A stretch of DNA of 64,000 nucleotides from Madurella fahalii (lineage: Eukaryota > Ascomycota > Sordariomycetes > Sordariales). The notes under the pieces were generated by a model. It was not told where the DNA came from, did not search any database, and saw only the letters and a program-made list of their open reading frames with translations. Position 1 is the stretch's first letter; the number at the start of each line of letters is the position of its first letter. The translations under genes and the position numbers were made by a program. The stretch is taken from contig CM056874.1 in the NCBI GenBank assembly GCA_029876055.1, positions 3,472,001 through 3,536,000 of the forward strand, read 5' to 3'. This document shows positions 35,739 to 46,978 of the stretch, in pieces.

Positions 35739-38234
35739 TCAGGCAATCGCCGCGGCGTCTGGCAACTCTCCATAGTCGATGCTGTCGACAGGGGTCGCTG
35801 GCAACTCCAGCTCAAGCTTAACTTCATACTGCGGGTTGACGCTGAACTGGTGCGTTTCGGGGTCGTATCGAAGCCACTTGCCATCCTGAGCAGCGATGCG
35901 GCAGCCCAACCACAGCGCCCGCTCCTTCCTCTCTTCGGTCATGGAAGCGACCTCGAAGTACTTTTCGTCGTCGTCAATCTTGTCATTTGAAAACCACCCA
36001 TTCGGGAAATATTTCTCCACCCAGGGGAAACCTCGTAGGGCATAATCATCGGGCAAAGGCCGGGTGACCGGTTCACTCTTAGGGAATTGCTCGCCTTCGA
36101 TGCGAGCGTACGACTGGTAGGATCCGATTAACGTATTTAACATGAGAGCTGTGAGCTTCCACGGGAAATCCCGAGCTATGTAAACCATAGCCTCTGGGTA
36201 GAACGTAAGGTGGTGGATAAAGACGAGCGTGACGTGAAGGAAAGGGAGGATGTTGGGGTCGCCAAACCGCCGTGCGACAACGTTGACGGTACCGTTGAAG
36301 AGCTTCAGAGGCTCCACCAGCTCCTTCAGTGAAGAGCTATTTGCCCCGCTCTCTTCCATAAGCTGGTCTTGCTGTTCATCATCGGGTCGGGGTCCTCTGA
36401 TGGCATTGAAAACCGGGTTGCTCTGACCGCCGTACCCAACGACGGCGCAACAGTTCGCAATGCCAGTGCAATAACTTGGCGGCATGTCAGCATAATCAGG
36501 CGCCTACAAGAATGACGGAGCAGACCACTTACCCAGGTTCGAGCCACCGACGTGCGGAGCGATTAATATAATTATCTAGAAGCTCGAAATACTCCTTCAT
36601 CGTCGCCTCCAGTTCGCCCTGCTGCTTCCCGCTGAACAAGATGCCGTGGGTTTTTACCAAGGCAAATTCGGTGGGAGGCAACCTCGACTGCTGCGGATTG
36701 GGTGTCGGGGCCATAATGGGCTCAAACAATGTCATGATGCTCTCGCGGGCAGACACAAAGGGCATCTCGACGCACAACGATTTTGCATAGTAGTATAGCT
36801 GCTGCAGGGCGTTTGGGCGGGCGAGGATGGCCAGATGATGGTAAAGTCTTCCTGTTGTCGGGGCCTTGTCCGAGGCTTTGGAATACCAATGGCGGCTAAC
36901 CGCCGTCCACACTTCCCGGTCCCGGATATCGTCATCCTCGATGGCCATACGGTAACGGCCAAGATCCCCGAGGCACTCTATCCACGTATCTTCGAACGCA
37001 GGCACAGTCTCGTAAAGGAGGGCCATCATCGAGTAGGCAAGGTAGATAAAGGTCAGCATATGGTCTAAACTCGCCGGGAGGCGGTGCCTTAGGAGCTCCA
37101 GGAAACTGTGAATGCCGTGTCTCCACATGCGAGCTGGCATGGCGTATTTGGCCGCCAATCTCCTTAATGCCGGGCTTGCCGAAGGGTGCTGGGACGCCAG
37201 GAAGAAGTCGTGATGCTCATGGAGCAGGGTCCGGTGGAGGGCAATCAAAGCCTGCCACTGCTCGTTATTGAGCTTGTTGCTGGCGTCGTTTTGCGAGCTC
37301 TGTGCGTTGTCGACTTCGATGCACTTGCTCTCAACCATGACAAGCCCCGCGTAGATGCCCTTGACTTCAGCAACGAGCTGTTCCTGTGAGATGGGCCGTG
37401 TCTCGGGCTGCTTGATAATCTCGGTTGGCTCATCATCCGCCGGAGCCGGGGGCCAGGGGTCCGAAGCGGGGGCCGGTTGAGACTGCCGAGGCGGCTTGGC
37501 AGCCGAGCTCGACGAGACTCGCTGGCGCTGGTTGCTCGCCACATTGGACTTGTCGTACGGGCGGGGACGGGGAGAGGTAGCATCGTCGTCCGGGTTCCAT
37601 AACCTCCCTTTTTGGTAAGAGCCTCTGTCGAAGTCGTTGCGGCCGTCGTCGACGACGTGGGCTGATGTGGGCCGGGCTTTGGACCGCTTGGGGGGTGACA
37701 CGCTCCTGGATGTCGAACCTTCCCGCTTGATGCTCGGGGTGCGGCTCTTGGTCCTGCGGTCCTGGCTCTGCTGGACTTGTGCGACGGCGCCAGCGGCTCC
37801 TGCAGAGTCCCGGTCGACGGGCTTCCTCCGATTGGGTGACGGTTGGTTGCTCTCACCCGCAATAACCGTCCTGACCGGTTTGGGGGTGGCCTCTGAACTG
37901 GAGACGCCGGGCTTGCTCCCGTCCCTGATTTGTGTGAGTCGGGGGTGTACGAAAAAATGACGAAAATACAAAACTGGACAGACCTCTCGCTAGGCGACTG
38001 CGCAGCTTCCCATTGAGACCGGATCCAGTCCCCTTTTTCCGCTTCCGTGGCCTTTTCGGAGAGTAATTGAGCGTGAACGTCCGAGATGTGGCGCTCGAAG
38101 AGAGCAAGCGGTGTTTCAGCTGCATTCTGAATAATCTGGAACTCACGGCCACAATGGGGACAGAGGGGGTCGCGTTTTGATTTTCGTGATTCTCGACGCA
38201 AATGCTCGTTCCACTTCTTTGTGACTGGATCCAT
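35739..38234 (-). CDS. C2H2 zinc-finger protein with EST1/SMG5-7-type DNA/RNA-binding domain, 792 aa
   Basis: Three exons: 38234-37984, 37924-36533 and 36474-35739. Intron 1 is 59 nt (GTCTGT donor, ATCAG acceptor). Intron 2 is 58 nt (GTAAGT donor, CTGAC branch, CCAAG acceptor) and gives LEPG/YCTGIANC. N-terminus: CPHC...H-x4-H finger with Cys25, Cys28, His49 and His54 (x20 between pairs). Residues about 85-255 are disordered and rich in Ser/Pro/Arg/Gln. About 265-500 resemble the helical EST1 DNA/RNA-binding (14-3-3/TPR-like) region: GIHSFLELLRHRLP, AFEDTWIECLGDLGRYR, and the hallmark KAPTTGRLYHHLAILA, then CVEMPFVSARESIMTLF. The rest continues helical. Members act in telomerase recruitment or nonsense-mediated decay; the filamentous-fungal versions with an N-terminal finger are mostly uncharacterised, so I assign fold, not role. 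Confidence 0.85.
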
Positions 38235-39550
38235 TTCTCATAGGGAATACTTCCGGTGCCAGATAGCGGCGAGAATCTAAGTCGATTCCGGACGGGGAAT
38301 CATGCGTCGACGGGACCCAAAGAGTGCGGTCGCGCGCGATTTCTGGGAGGTGAGGGGGCCGGGCACGTCAGGCTTCAGCACCTGCGGGTGGGAAGGAAGG
38401 ACGGCAAAACGTAAAACCGAGATCCGAGAACCGAGAGCCCGACTTCGGGGACGTAGGTAGCTTGAGGGTTGTCGGGGCCATGTCGATGAGCATGAAGCCA
38501 AGTAATTAATAGAGCGCTGTCCTCGTCCTAGGGGTAGGTATCTGTCCGCGGACCGTTTTGAGCCTTGCCGTTCGGATGTACCCCAATGCAGCAGGCGGGG
38601 CTTAAAGCAGCGATGATGGGAAGTGGGCCGACCTGCATCAGCAAGGCAACCAAAGTCGTCCATGGTCCGCGCCCCTTGAGCCTCATGCCCCGCAACACAA
38701 GAAGAGCCTTTGGCCACTTCAATCGGCGCCCGCACGGCTGTAGCGCGGCGCGGCCTTTGACCGAAAGGCTCGGTCAGATAATGCCCCCCTCCCTTCCCAC
38801 TTGGTACCCCGCGGACTCCAAACAAGGGGTTTGCTGTCACGATTTACATTTGCCCACTTCGGCTTGGTGAATTCTCCAGCAGCCTCCGAATTTCCTTGAT
38901 TTTACAGTACAAAAAAGGACAGCCAATCTCCGCTGGTCTCCCTCATTTTTTGTGACTTTTACACAAATAGCAAAAATATCGACCCTATTCTCCTTACATC
39001 TTGTCGGTTTGCAGCCGTATCAATTTCCCCATTGCCCTCTTTGTGTCTTATTCCACTTTCCTAATTTATTGGGCTATGCTATAACACCGGGATGATGCTG
39101 CCATATCACCATATGCGGATGCAAACCCATCTCTCTGGCTCAGTCGGGTGGGCGGGAAATGGTTTCCTCTCCCGACCACACTTGTTTTCCTTCCAAATTC
39201 CAAAAGCGCTCAACCCCATCCTCCGCCACTGTTACCTGTGCAGCTGACGCAGCTATCCGCCACTACGGTGGCTTGGCTGAAGTGGCGGGTGGCAACCAAG
39301 TCAAGATTTATAACCAGTTTGCCCCTGAAGGTTCAGGCCGGGACATTATTCCTGAATCGGTATGGATGGCCCGCTCATCAGCAACTCCAACCATCAACTT
39401 CCCCCTTGGCCAGCTCTTCTTCTTCTTCCTCTTCCTTTTGGTTCAGCTGCTATTAAACAGCGCCTAAGCGCTCGGCAGAGCGACTGGCCTTCCCCCATGC
39501 CGCGACTTCGAGACGCAAGCCGCAGAAATCTCGTTGAACAAGGGGCAAAT

Positions 39551-39607
39551 TCTTTCTTTCTTTTTATTTTTTATTTAATTTTCTTTTCTTTTTTTTTTTT
39601 TTTTTTT
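39551..39607. repeat. Polypyrimidine tract ending in T19
   Basis: CTTTCTTT units pass through a T/A-rich stretch into nineteen T (39589-39607) followed by TATA. Simple-sequence DNA. Confidence 0.85.
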
Positions 39608-42600
39608 ATATTTTTATAGGCGGTCAAGTGATGAGCCATGGTAGTGATTGTTGAGACGACGAATGGAACGAGGAACTGTATAACGCAATGTGATATCCGC
39701 CACCAACCGCCTTCACTTCTCACCGGTGGCGATAATGACACCTCGGGCGACACAACCATCAATCGGACCGACAAACCAGGTACGGTTGCGCTGCTTTACA
39801 AAAGCATTACTCTAGGAAAGCTTTGAGAGGCTCTTGACCAGCAAAGTTCCCCGGCAATCCACCCGTGCAGAGTAACAAGGGGGGGGAGAGGAGGGCGCCA
39901 GGCGGTGAGATGGGTGATGGATGCGATGGCCTGAGCCAGTCAGTCGCTCTGGACTGGGGAGCATCATCGGTGGGGGCTTGAATCGTCGAGAAGCCAAGCG
40001 TTCTCGAATCAAGCTCTGATAGGGTGAGACTCGGATGAGTACGGGGTGCCTCCAGGGTTAATCGTTGCCTTGCTGGATCCTTGTGGGTTTCGGAGGGTAA
40101 ATGCGGTCAAAATGATTCTCTCAGTGGATGAGGGGCCTTGAATAGCAGCGGGCCAAGTGTCACTCGGCTGGGAGCTCGAGTCTACGGGGTAAAGTCCTGT
40201 GCGTCGTTCGCATATGCTTTATTATGCACATTTAGGCACCAGAAACGCTTCATGAGGACCAGCAACCGCTGAAAGTCGTTAGGCAGTCCTTGTGCTCACA
40301 ACACGGGGATACGGACCGGGAGCCCAGCCACGTCAGACGCTATACCCGTCTCATCGCGCGACGCTGCCAGAGACGCCGAACTGACTTGGAGAATAGGCGT
40401 TAACCGCGGCCAAGGTTGATCCTCGCCTCCCAGCTTTGCCATGGCCCTAACACGATATCATCCTGCCACATCAGAGTAGCGCAGCGGATGACGACGGCCA
40501 CGTTCTCAAAAGGCGACCGTTCGTTCCACGGTGGTGCGAGACATGGAGGTTCCCAGGCCCGCTTCCGCCAGCAGAACCCATCGTTGCTTGGGTGCACGAC
40601 GCAACAGTTGAGCAAGCCGCAATGCCCATCGGAGCAGCACAAGATGAGGGGAAACAGTCCGACCACCATAGGACGGGCGTGGCAACGATTATGAGTCATG
40701 TCGCATACCCAGGCTCCCGTCCAAGCAGACAAATGTTCGTCCGCGTTGGTATGATTCGACGCCTTTAGACACTTACGTATGGCCGATGGAGCTTAGCCGA
40801 ACGGTTCTCGCAAATCTTGGTCACGGGATCAGGAGGACCAGGTAATGACCGAAGATACTCCAAATACGGTGCAAAGCAGAGCCAGAGGGATCCGTGGAGG
40901 CTGCGGAGGCTGCCAGATGGACTCACGATTCATGACGTTGCGGGGGGTTGGCTTTGTGAAGGAAGGCGGAAAACAGCACGTGGCACCAGGCAAGATGGGC
41001 GTCTGCATTGCCCGTCGCTAACGTACCGGTGCGTGCGGCTTGTTAAATGCTAGCTGCCTCCTCCGCGCCTTCTGCCTTCTTGAGGCTCTGAGGCCCGTTG
41101 AGGGGCTATGTCCGCACCGAAGTGCTGCACTGGCCGCCCGGACCCTTCGTGATGTTCACACACCGAACTGCTGTGCCGCCTACATTTACCGGCTCGTTAG
41201 TTCAAGGCTGGCTTGTGCTAGGGCTGAGGCTATTACGTAGCCCTAGCCAGGTTTGCTAAGTTCAAGGAACACCCCGATCTCGCAGCCTTGTCGCTTTCGG
41301 TGGGGAACCTGGCATCGCTTGCCGACGCCTTTGCCCACCCCTCAAGTGCTTCGATGTGGCAGTTGTCTTCATGCACTATTGCCAGCCTCGTTGAATCGGT
41401 TTGGCGTGGACCGAGAATGAACCTCAACCGTTCAACAGACAGTTTGGGTCGGCAGTGGTCCCGAACCGGGGTTGGAGTGGGTCCTACTTGCCGATGTCTC
41501 TGCGGCTCCAGTTGGAGAACCACTGGCAGGTCTCCTGCGGCTATTGCAATGGTTTGTTCCCCGTCTCCCCCACCCCGGCCCGGTTCACCGCTCGTCTGCC
41601 GTGTTGCTGGACCGGGACTGCCCCGTTCCAGCAGAGCCTACGTCTTGCAGCACGAGGCAAGTTCTCCCATTCAACTCGTTGCTGCCTTGATCATGGTGAA
41701 CGTGGCCTCCGGGTTTCTCAGTAACCCACGTCGGGAATAATATGGCAGACGGCAACTGGTTTGATGGCCGTCTTGTCTTGTTTGCCCCCTCGTGGCGCCA
41801 GTATAAGACACGCTGCTTAGGATGGAGGCGGATACTAGCCCCGTGCCGGCGGCGGTTATCCGACGTCGCCTAGGCCCTGATCCGGACTGACTCTCTGGTT
41901 TGGTCATTCTTTTTCCTGTTTAAGACAAGCCCCTGCCCCTCTTCTTAGCCCTGCATAACTATTGGGCCCGGCGCATCAAGGATGGAATCTGCTCGCCGGA
42001 TTATCGATGTCACGTACTAAGAAGCCACGTTCCATGAAGGGGATGCAGGGTAAAGGTCCAAGCTGTTGCCCTCGCGTCAGAAACAACCAAAATATTGGGG
42101 AGCAAGGCAAACAAAATTTTGACCAAGGTAGCTAGCTGCATGCCCACGGCAATCCCGAGAGGCAGGAATTGCATTTTCTTTTCCGGCTGCTCTAGCCCCT
42201 TCAGCGGTGATCAGGGCAGTGAGCAGTTGCCAGGCAGCTTCAGGTGGGTAGAGAATAAGCAAGAATGGAGTTCGAGACCCAGTGTAATATTCACTTAATA
42301 TCCTGGGAAAGATGTCAAAGTGACTGGTCATTTTTCAAGACGGCGAGGAAAAGTGATGAGACGAGCAAGGCGTTTTTGTTGCCTAATAGTTTACAGAAGC
42401 GTCAGGAAACAAAAGCCCCATTGGATTTGCGTTAGTCGCAGTGTGAACGAATGTGCGGAACGGTGCCCAACCACTCACGTACCCTACGCGGCGTACATTG
42501 TGCAGATCGTTTATTTAAGGCATGTTATCGGATCGGACTTCGTAATGTCACAACCATTTTACAGTGCAGCTTTTGAGTCTCATCTCCAGTACAGAATCTA

Positions 42601-43451
42601 TGCATTGTCAAGATCCCCGCACTGTTTGGTTATGCGCCGAGATAATTTACCTGCGTAACCTCAAGGCAGTCCGCCGGGAGACCAACCGGTCCGCCGGGAC
42701 GCGCTAATTCTGTTTCTTCACAGTTCGAATCACGGCGATTTCGTGCAGCACAAACACCTTCCAGCCCGAGCATGCCTAGTACACGTGTACGCGGTGTTCA
42801 TTATGGCACCGGAGCCAGCTGCTTGTTTACTGGGCGCTTTCGGACTTTCTCCGCTTAGCCCGGCCGTCGGAACCTAGCGATTCGAGACGCCCGGCGCCTC
42901 GCGCAGTGATGCGTGGAAAAAAAAAAGGCAATACGTCTCTGCTTGATGTCTCGGCGACCTGGGCCACAAACATGTAACCACATTCCAACTGGGCGTTGAG
43001 GCGCGTTCCGGTGTTCATGTACTTGGGCTGATATGGAAAGGCCCGGTCGATCTCGTCTGCATCCGAAAGGCCCGGCGGCTGCGTTTCAGTCGCCTCGTCT
43101 CAAATAGTGTTTGGCTACTGCTTAGCAACGTAGCCCCTCTGTCTTTGCATGGGACGCCTTGCTTCGGTGTGCCGCGCTTTCGGGTTTTGCCTTTGACCGC
43201 GGAATTGGCCATACTCCATTCCGATTCTCATGCAATCCGCCGTTTTGACGATTGAAGGTGAAGCGGTGGCTGGGTAGAGTGACGTGTTGGCCGGCGGGCC
43301 GACCCATTGGGCCCGTGGGCCTATGGGCCGGAGTACTGGTGATCTCCATCGCAAATGGCCCGTACGTATTGTTGTGGCCTTCATTGATCTCAGCTGGCCA
43401 TGGTTGTTTTGTAAGCATCTTGGGGGCTGCCGAGGGAGGCTGTGAAGGCCG

Positions 43452-43481
43452 CGACGACGACGACGACGACGACGACGACGT
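43452..43481. repeat. (CGA)n trinucleotide microsatellite
   Basis: About ten uninterrupted CGA/GAC units. One plus-strand frame would read poly-Asp and one minus-strand frame poly-Ser, but neither belongs to a supported gene. Confidence 0.9.
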
Positions 43482-43892
43482 CATCAGTTGTAACGACATA
43501 GGGACTGGTGCCGATGAAGTAAGCGATGCGGAGGCCTCCGGGAATCGAGTTTTAGGATTGAAATTGTAGTTTTATGCTCAACGCCTTAACCTTGCTTAAG
43601 CCACCCACCATTACTGACGGCTTGTTCGTCTTCCGTAATCCGTGGGTGAATGAGGGGAGGCTTAGCTGTAAGCGCAGAGGATTCGCCGGTGGGATTAAGA
43701 CCCGACTGACCGAGCGACGTAGGACAATCATTGGAACTGCGCGTAGGAGCATATCGACAGACAACTGTATCGACCAGTTTCCGCGACCATCCCCCCGCTT
43801 CGCGCGGCCGCGTTGATGCGATCTGTTGTTGTTCACTCGCGTGATTTGAAAAGCTGTAATTAGACTGAAAGAAAAGCCGTTATTGCTGCTTT

Positions 43893-43918
43893 AATAAATG
43901 AAAAAAAAAAAAAAAAAA
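43893..43918 (+). repeat. AATAAA immediately followed by A18
   Basis: TTAATAAATG runs straight into eighteen A, then CCCTTTTCCC. A poly(A) signal fused to a genomic poly(A) run is what the 3' end of a reverse-transcribed insertion looks like. No body of an element is recognisable upstream. Confidence 0.6.
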
Positions 43919-45531
43919 CCCTTTTCCCTACGTCTCCCGTATTCAAATAAGATGTTTCGTGTTTACCAACAGGGAGGCGGCGTTGTTGCCCCAGGTCATG
44001 ACCCAAAGGCATCACCCTTCCACGACTAAACAGTTTCATCGGTAGTTCCTGGTATAGGCAATTAGCTCTAGCAGCCGGTACGGAGATAACGGGTGCTCGC
44101 TCCTAGTCTAAGAGCCCCTTTTCTGGTCTATGGGCAACCATCTTCCGGGAGTGCAGTCCTACACTTCTGATCCTACAAAAACCCAACGACGGTGATGAAG
44201 AAAAAAGAGAGGAAAAAGAAGAGACGCGGCCAAGACTAAAGTTCTATTAACTTACATTAAATTTCCCATGGCTGGGCTCGCACAAGCCGATTCCAACCCA
44301 CTTGCTCCTTAAAGAACCAGAACACCAACACCCAAATGCGGCAGTTAACAGGCGACTATTGTATGTACGGGGGATATATATTTCTCATATTTACGGTGAG
44401 TTTTATCGGTTGGTAACTAGGTGTTTGGTAAATGGTAAATTCTGAATGTAGAGCACCCCCCGCAACTTATTAAGCACCGTACATACTACTTCAGAGCGCA
44501 AGCGTTGCAATTCCGTCGGTGAGCCTAGCGAAGTCCTACTGTATCACATTGCCTTATGGTTGTATCAATGCAGCCCCCCAAAAGGGGGAGGTTGTGTTAG
44601 GTCGGGGTTGAGTTCATATAAAGGCTGCGGTGGAACGATATATACCTGAACCGAACTTGCATGGTAGGCCTAGCTGGACAGCAGCAAGGCTTTACGGATA
44701 TACCTAGATGACTAGTCTAGTCCGGTTGGACTAGTAGCACAAGCTTCCACATTGAGCACCGCATGAGGAGCACAGCAGCACATAACCAAACCGTAATCCC
44801 AACACACCTGAGTAATAATGTATCAGTTAATATTAGGACTGTGGGCGACCCCGAGATATTTTCAGTGTGGTTGCTGACAGCGAGACGCGTGACTTATAGA
44901 GAATCTGATTGGTTTGGGATCACCTTTCTGGCTATCCTGCGCAACCTTTTGCACACATGGTGCCCGCGAGGCTTGAAAAATTAGACCACATATCCGAAAT
45001 CTAGTGGTAACAATCCGATGTTAGTCAGAGACAAGCAAATTAATCGAGCGCTGTGCTCCAAAGTTCTGTTCTTAGACATTGTCAGGAGGCTTCCCCCCCA
45101 CCACCCGGAATCAACCAATTTCCCCAACTTCACATCAATTAGCTTCGTACGGCCCGAATGCTTAGCCGCATTGCGCCGCCAGAAACTAGGATTGATGAAC
45201 AAGATAGCCCCGACTCGGCCAGTCCATCACTTGTGCTCTTGGGAGCGTTGTCTATCGTGTAGCTGAAACGTGCAATGGACTAGTTCATTAGGATGATCTC
45301 TGCTTGCCTGGCGCGAGTGAGAGGAGCGCAGAGTCGCTTCCGGTTCTCAGTATGGGAAGCTGCCCAATCATTTACCACGTCGAGGACGACAACATCTGTT
45401 TCCTGACCCCTCCGAGGTGTCCGCCATCCGAACTTGCACCTGGCGTAAATTGGCGGTATATTGTTGCTGTAGCAGTGTGAGGGAGTATTCAAGGGAGCAG
45501 CCGCTCGAGTGAGGGGCACCGTAGCAAGGCC

Positions 45532-45545
45532 TAGGGTTAGGGTTG
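45532..45545 (+). repeat. Two interstitial telomere-type TTAGGG units
   Basis: TAGGGTTAGGGTTG: two adjacent copies of the filamentous-fungal telomere hexamer. With only two units it may be chance. Confidence 0.5.
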
Positions 45546-46978
45546 CCCCACCTCAAAAAACATCCATCGGTATCCGAGGATCTTTGTTGGTTCCGGATTT
45601 TATTACTATCGACCTGGAAGAATGCTTAGTCGTCAAGGTGCGATTAACTCTGTTCCCACTCTGAAGCTCTGATGGCGTCGGCCGCAAGATGATATCCCGA
45701 TCTTGACCACATTGTTTCGCCACTGGTGACAGGGGGGTTAATCCGGTTGTGACTACGAAGTTTTGTGGATATCTCCTTGCCAGCCGCCAGCGCTTTGACC
45801 CGCTTAAGTTGACCTACGGTGTTGGGCAGAAGTGTTCAGGAGTCAGGTGTTAAAGATTGCCGTAGGCGCGATATTTAACCAAAGAGCGGACTGGCGGCGG
45901 CTTCATTGGCGTCTGCACTTCCCATTATCGATATCTCTCGGTGTCATGGCTGTTTGTTTTGGAAGCCTCCACAAAATGCCCGGCCTGCCTCTGGCCGCCT
46001 ACTGGATCCCCAGCTTTGAGCTCGAGATATGCGAAAGAAAACATCTCGGATAGTGCTCTGGTCGAGTTTCATCATGACTGCCGCTCCGCTGAGCCTTTCC
46101 GGCTTGTGACCGTGTAGTCGGGCGCCTCATCTGATGGCATTATCTCACTCACGCCTGCAATCTCCTGCCGATAATGCTTAATCACAGTATAAGTCCAAGA
46201 GAGCAGAATTGACAGGCGTTAGTATCCCACTGAGGGAGCTTAATCATCACTCGCACTTTCTAGAAAGGACAGATTTGCTTTCAGGGACATGTTGGAAAGG
46301 AGAAGAGGGAGAAGGGAGGGAACTGTTTTTAAGTATTCAGGATACCAACTTGAAGTTAGACTTTATACTAGACGGAGAGCTCTTAAATTGAGAATGGTGT
46401 CATGTGATAGAGGGTCGAGACAGCTTCGGCACCAGTGCTCTGTCCGCCCCATCGTGTTCTTGGAATAAGCAGAGTCTTGTAGGCATCTCAAGAGCGCGCT
46501 AGCATTACTTAACCACTTCGTTGCAGATAGCTACGACAGGCTTGGGCCCTCTATAATGGGTTTCATTCCTCATTCTTTGCGCAGGGCACCAGCTCCATTT
46601 TCTGTCTCGCATTCCCGCATTGCCGCATTCCCGCATTCCGAAATTTCAAAGGGATTGTTGCTCGACCCGGAAACCACGGCCTCCAGACCCATTATCGAAT
46701 TGCAATAATTAGCAGGTGATCAGGAAGCTGTATCGTCTTTTTGCCGCAGTCAATCGTCCGAGGCGCACAATCAATCACTGATTGAGATCCAAGGACTAGC
46801 CGTCTGAGCCGCAGTGAGTTATTAATAAAAAAGACACCATACAAGTCGGCATCTACAGGATAACAGGCTCCCAACAGCAAACCAACAAGGACCGAAACAA
46901 CAATTTCACAGCCCGTATGTTCATTCCCATCTATCCAGGATACCACCCCCCCTCCTTTTCCTACCCCGGCCCTTCCCC

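Larger units (their letters stand above)
38235..46978. other. Gene-poor tract, no supported gene
   Basis: 8.7 kb between the EST1-type gene and the OSH gene. The first few hundred bases should be the EST1-type promoter. It holds a polypyrimidine/T19 run (39551-39607), a (GAC)n microsatellite (43452-43481), AATAAA plus A18 (43893-43918), and two telomere-like TTAGGG units (45532-45545). Open frames are short, overlapping and motif-free, and I see no LTRs or transposase motifs. Confidence 0.6.

Noticed and set aside
36326..36547. Alternative reading across the last EST1-type intron using a 31-nt intron (acceptor TTGTAG)
   Set aside because: That intron is too short, and it throws the product into a frame without resemblance to the family; the 58-nt intron with a CTGAC branch fits better.
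43552..43836. Overlapping plus- and minus-strand frames upstream of the A18 run, considered as a retroelement ORF
   Set aside because: Neither frame has reverse transcriptase, endonuclease or gag-like motifs; both are under 100 codons.
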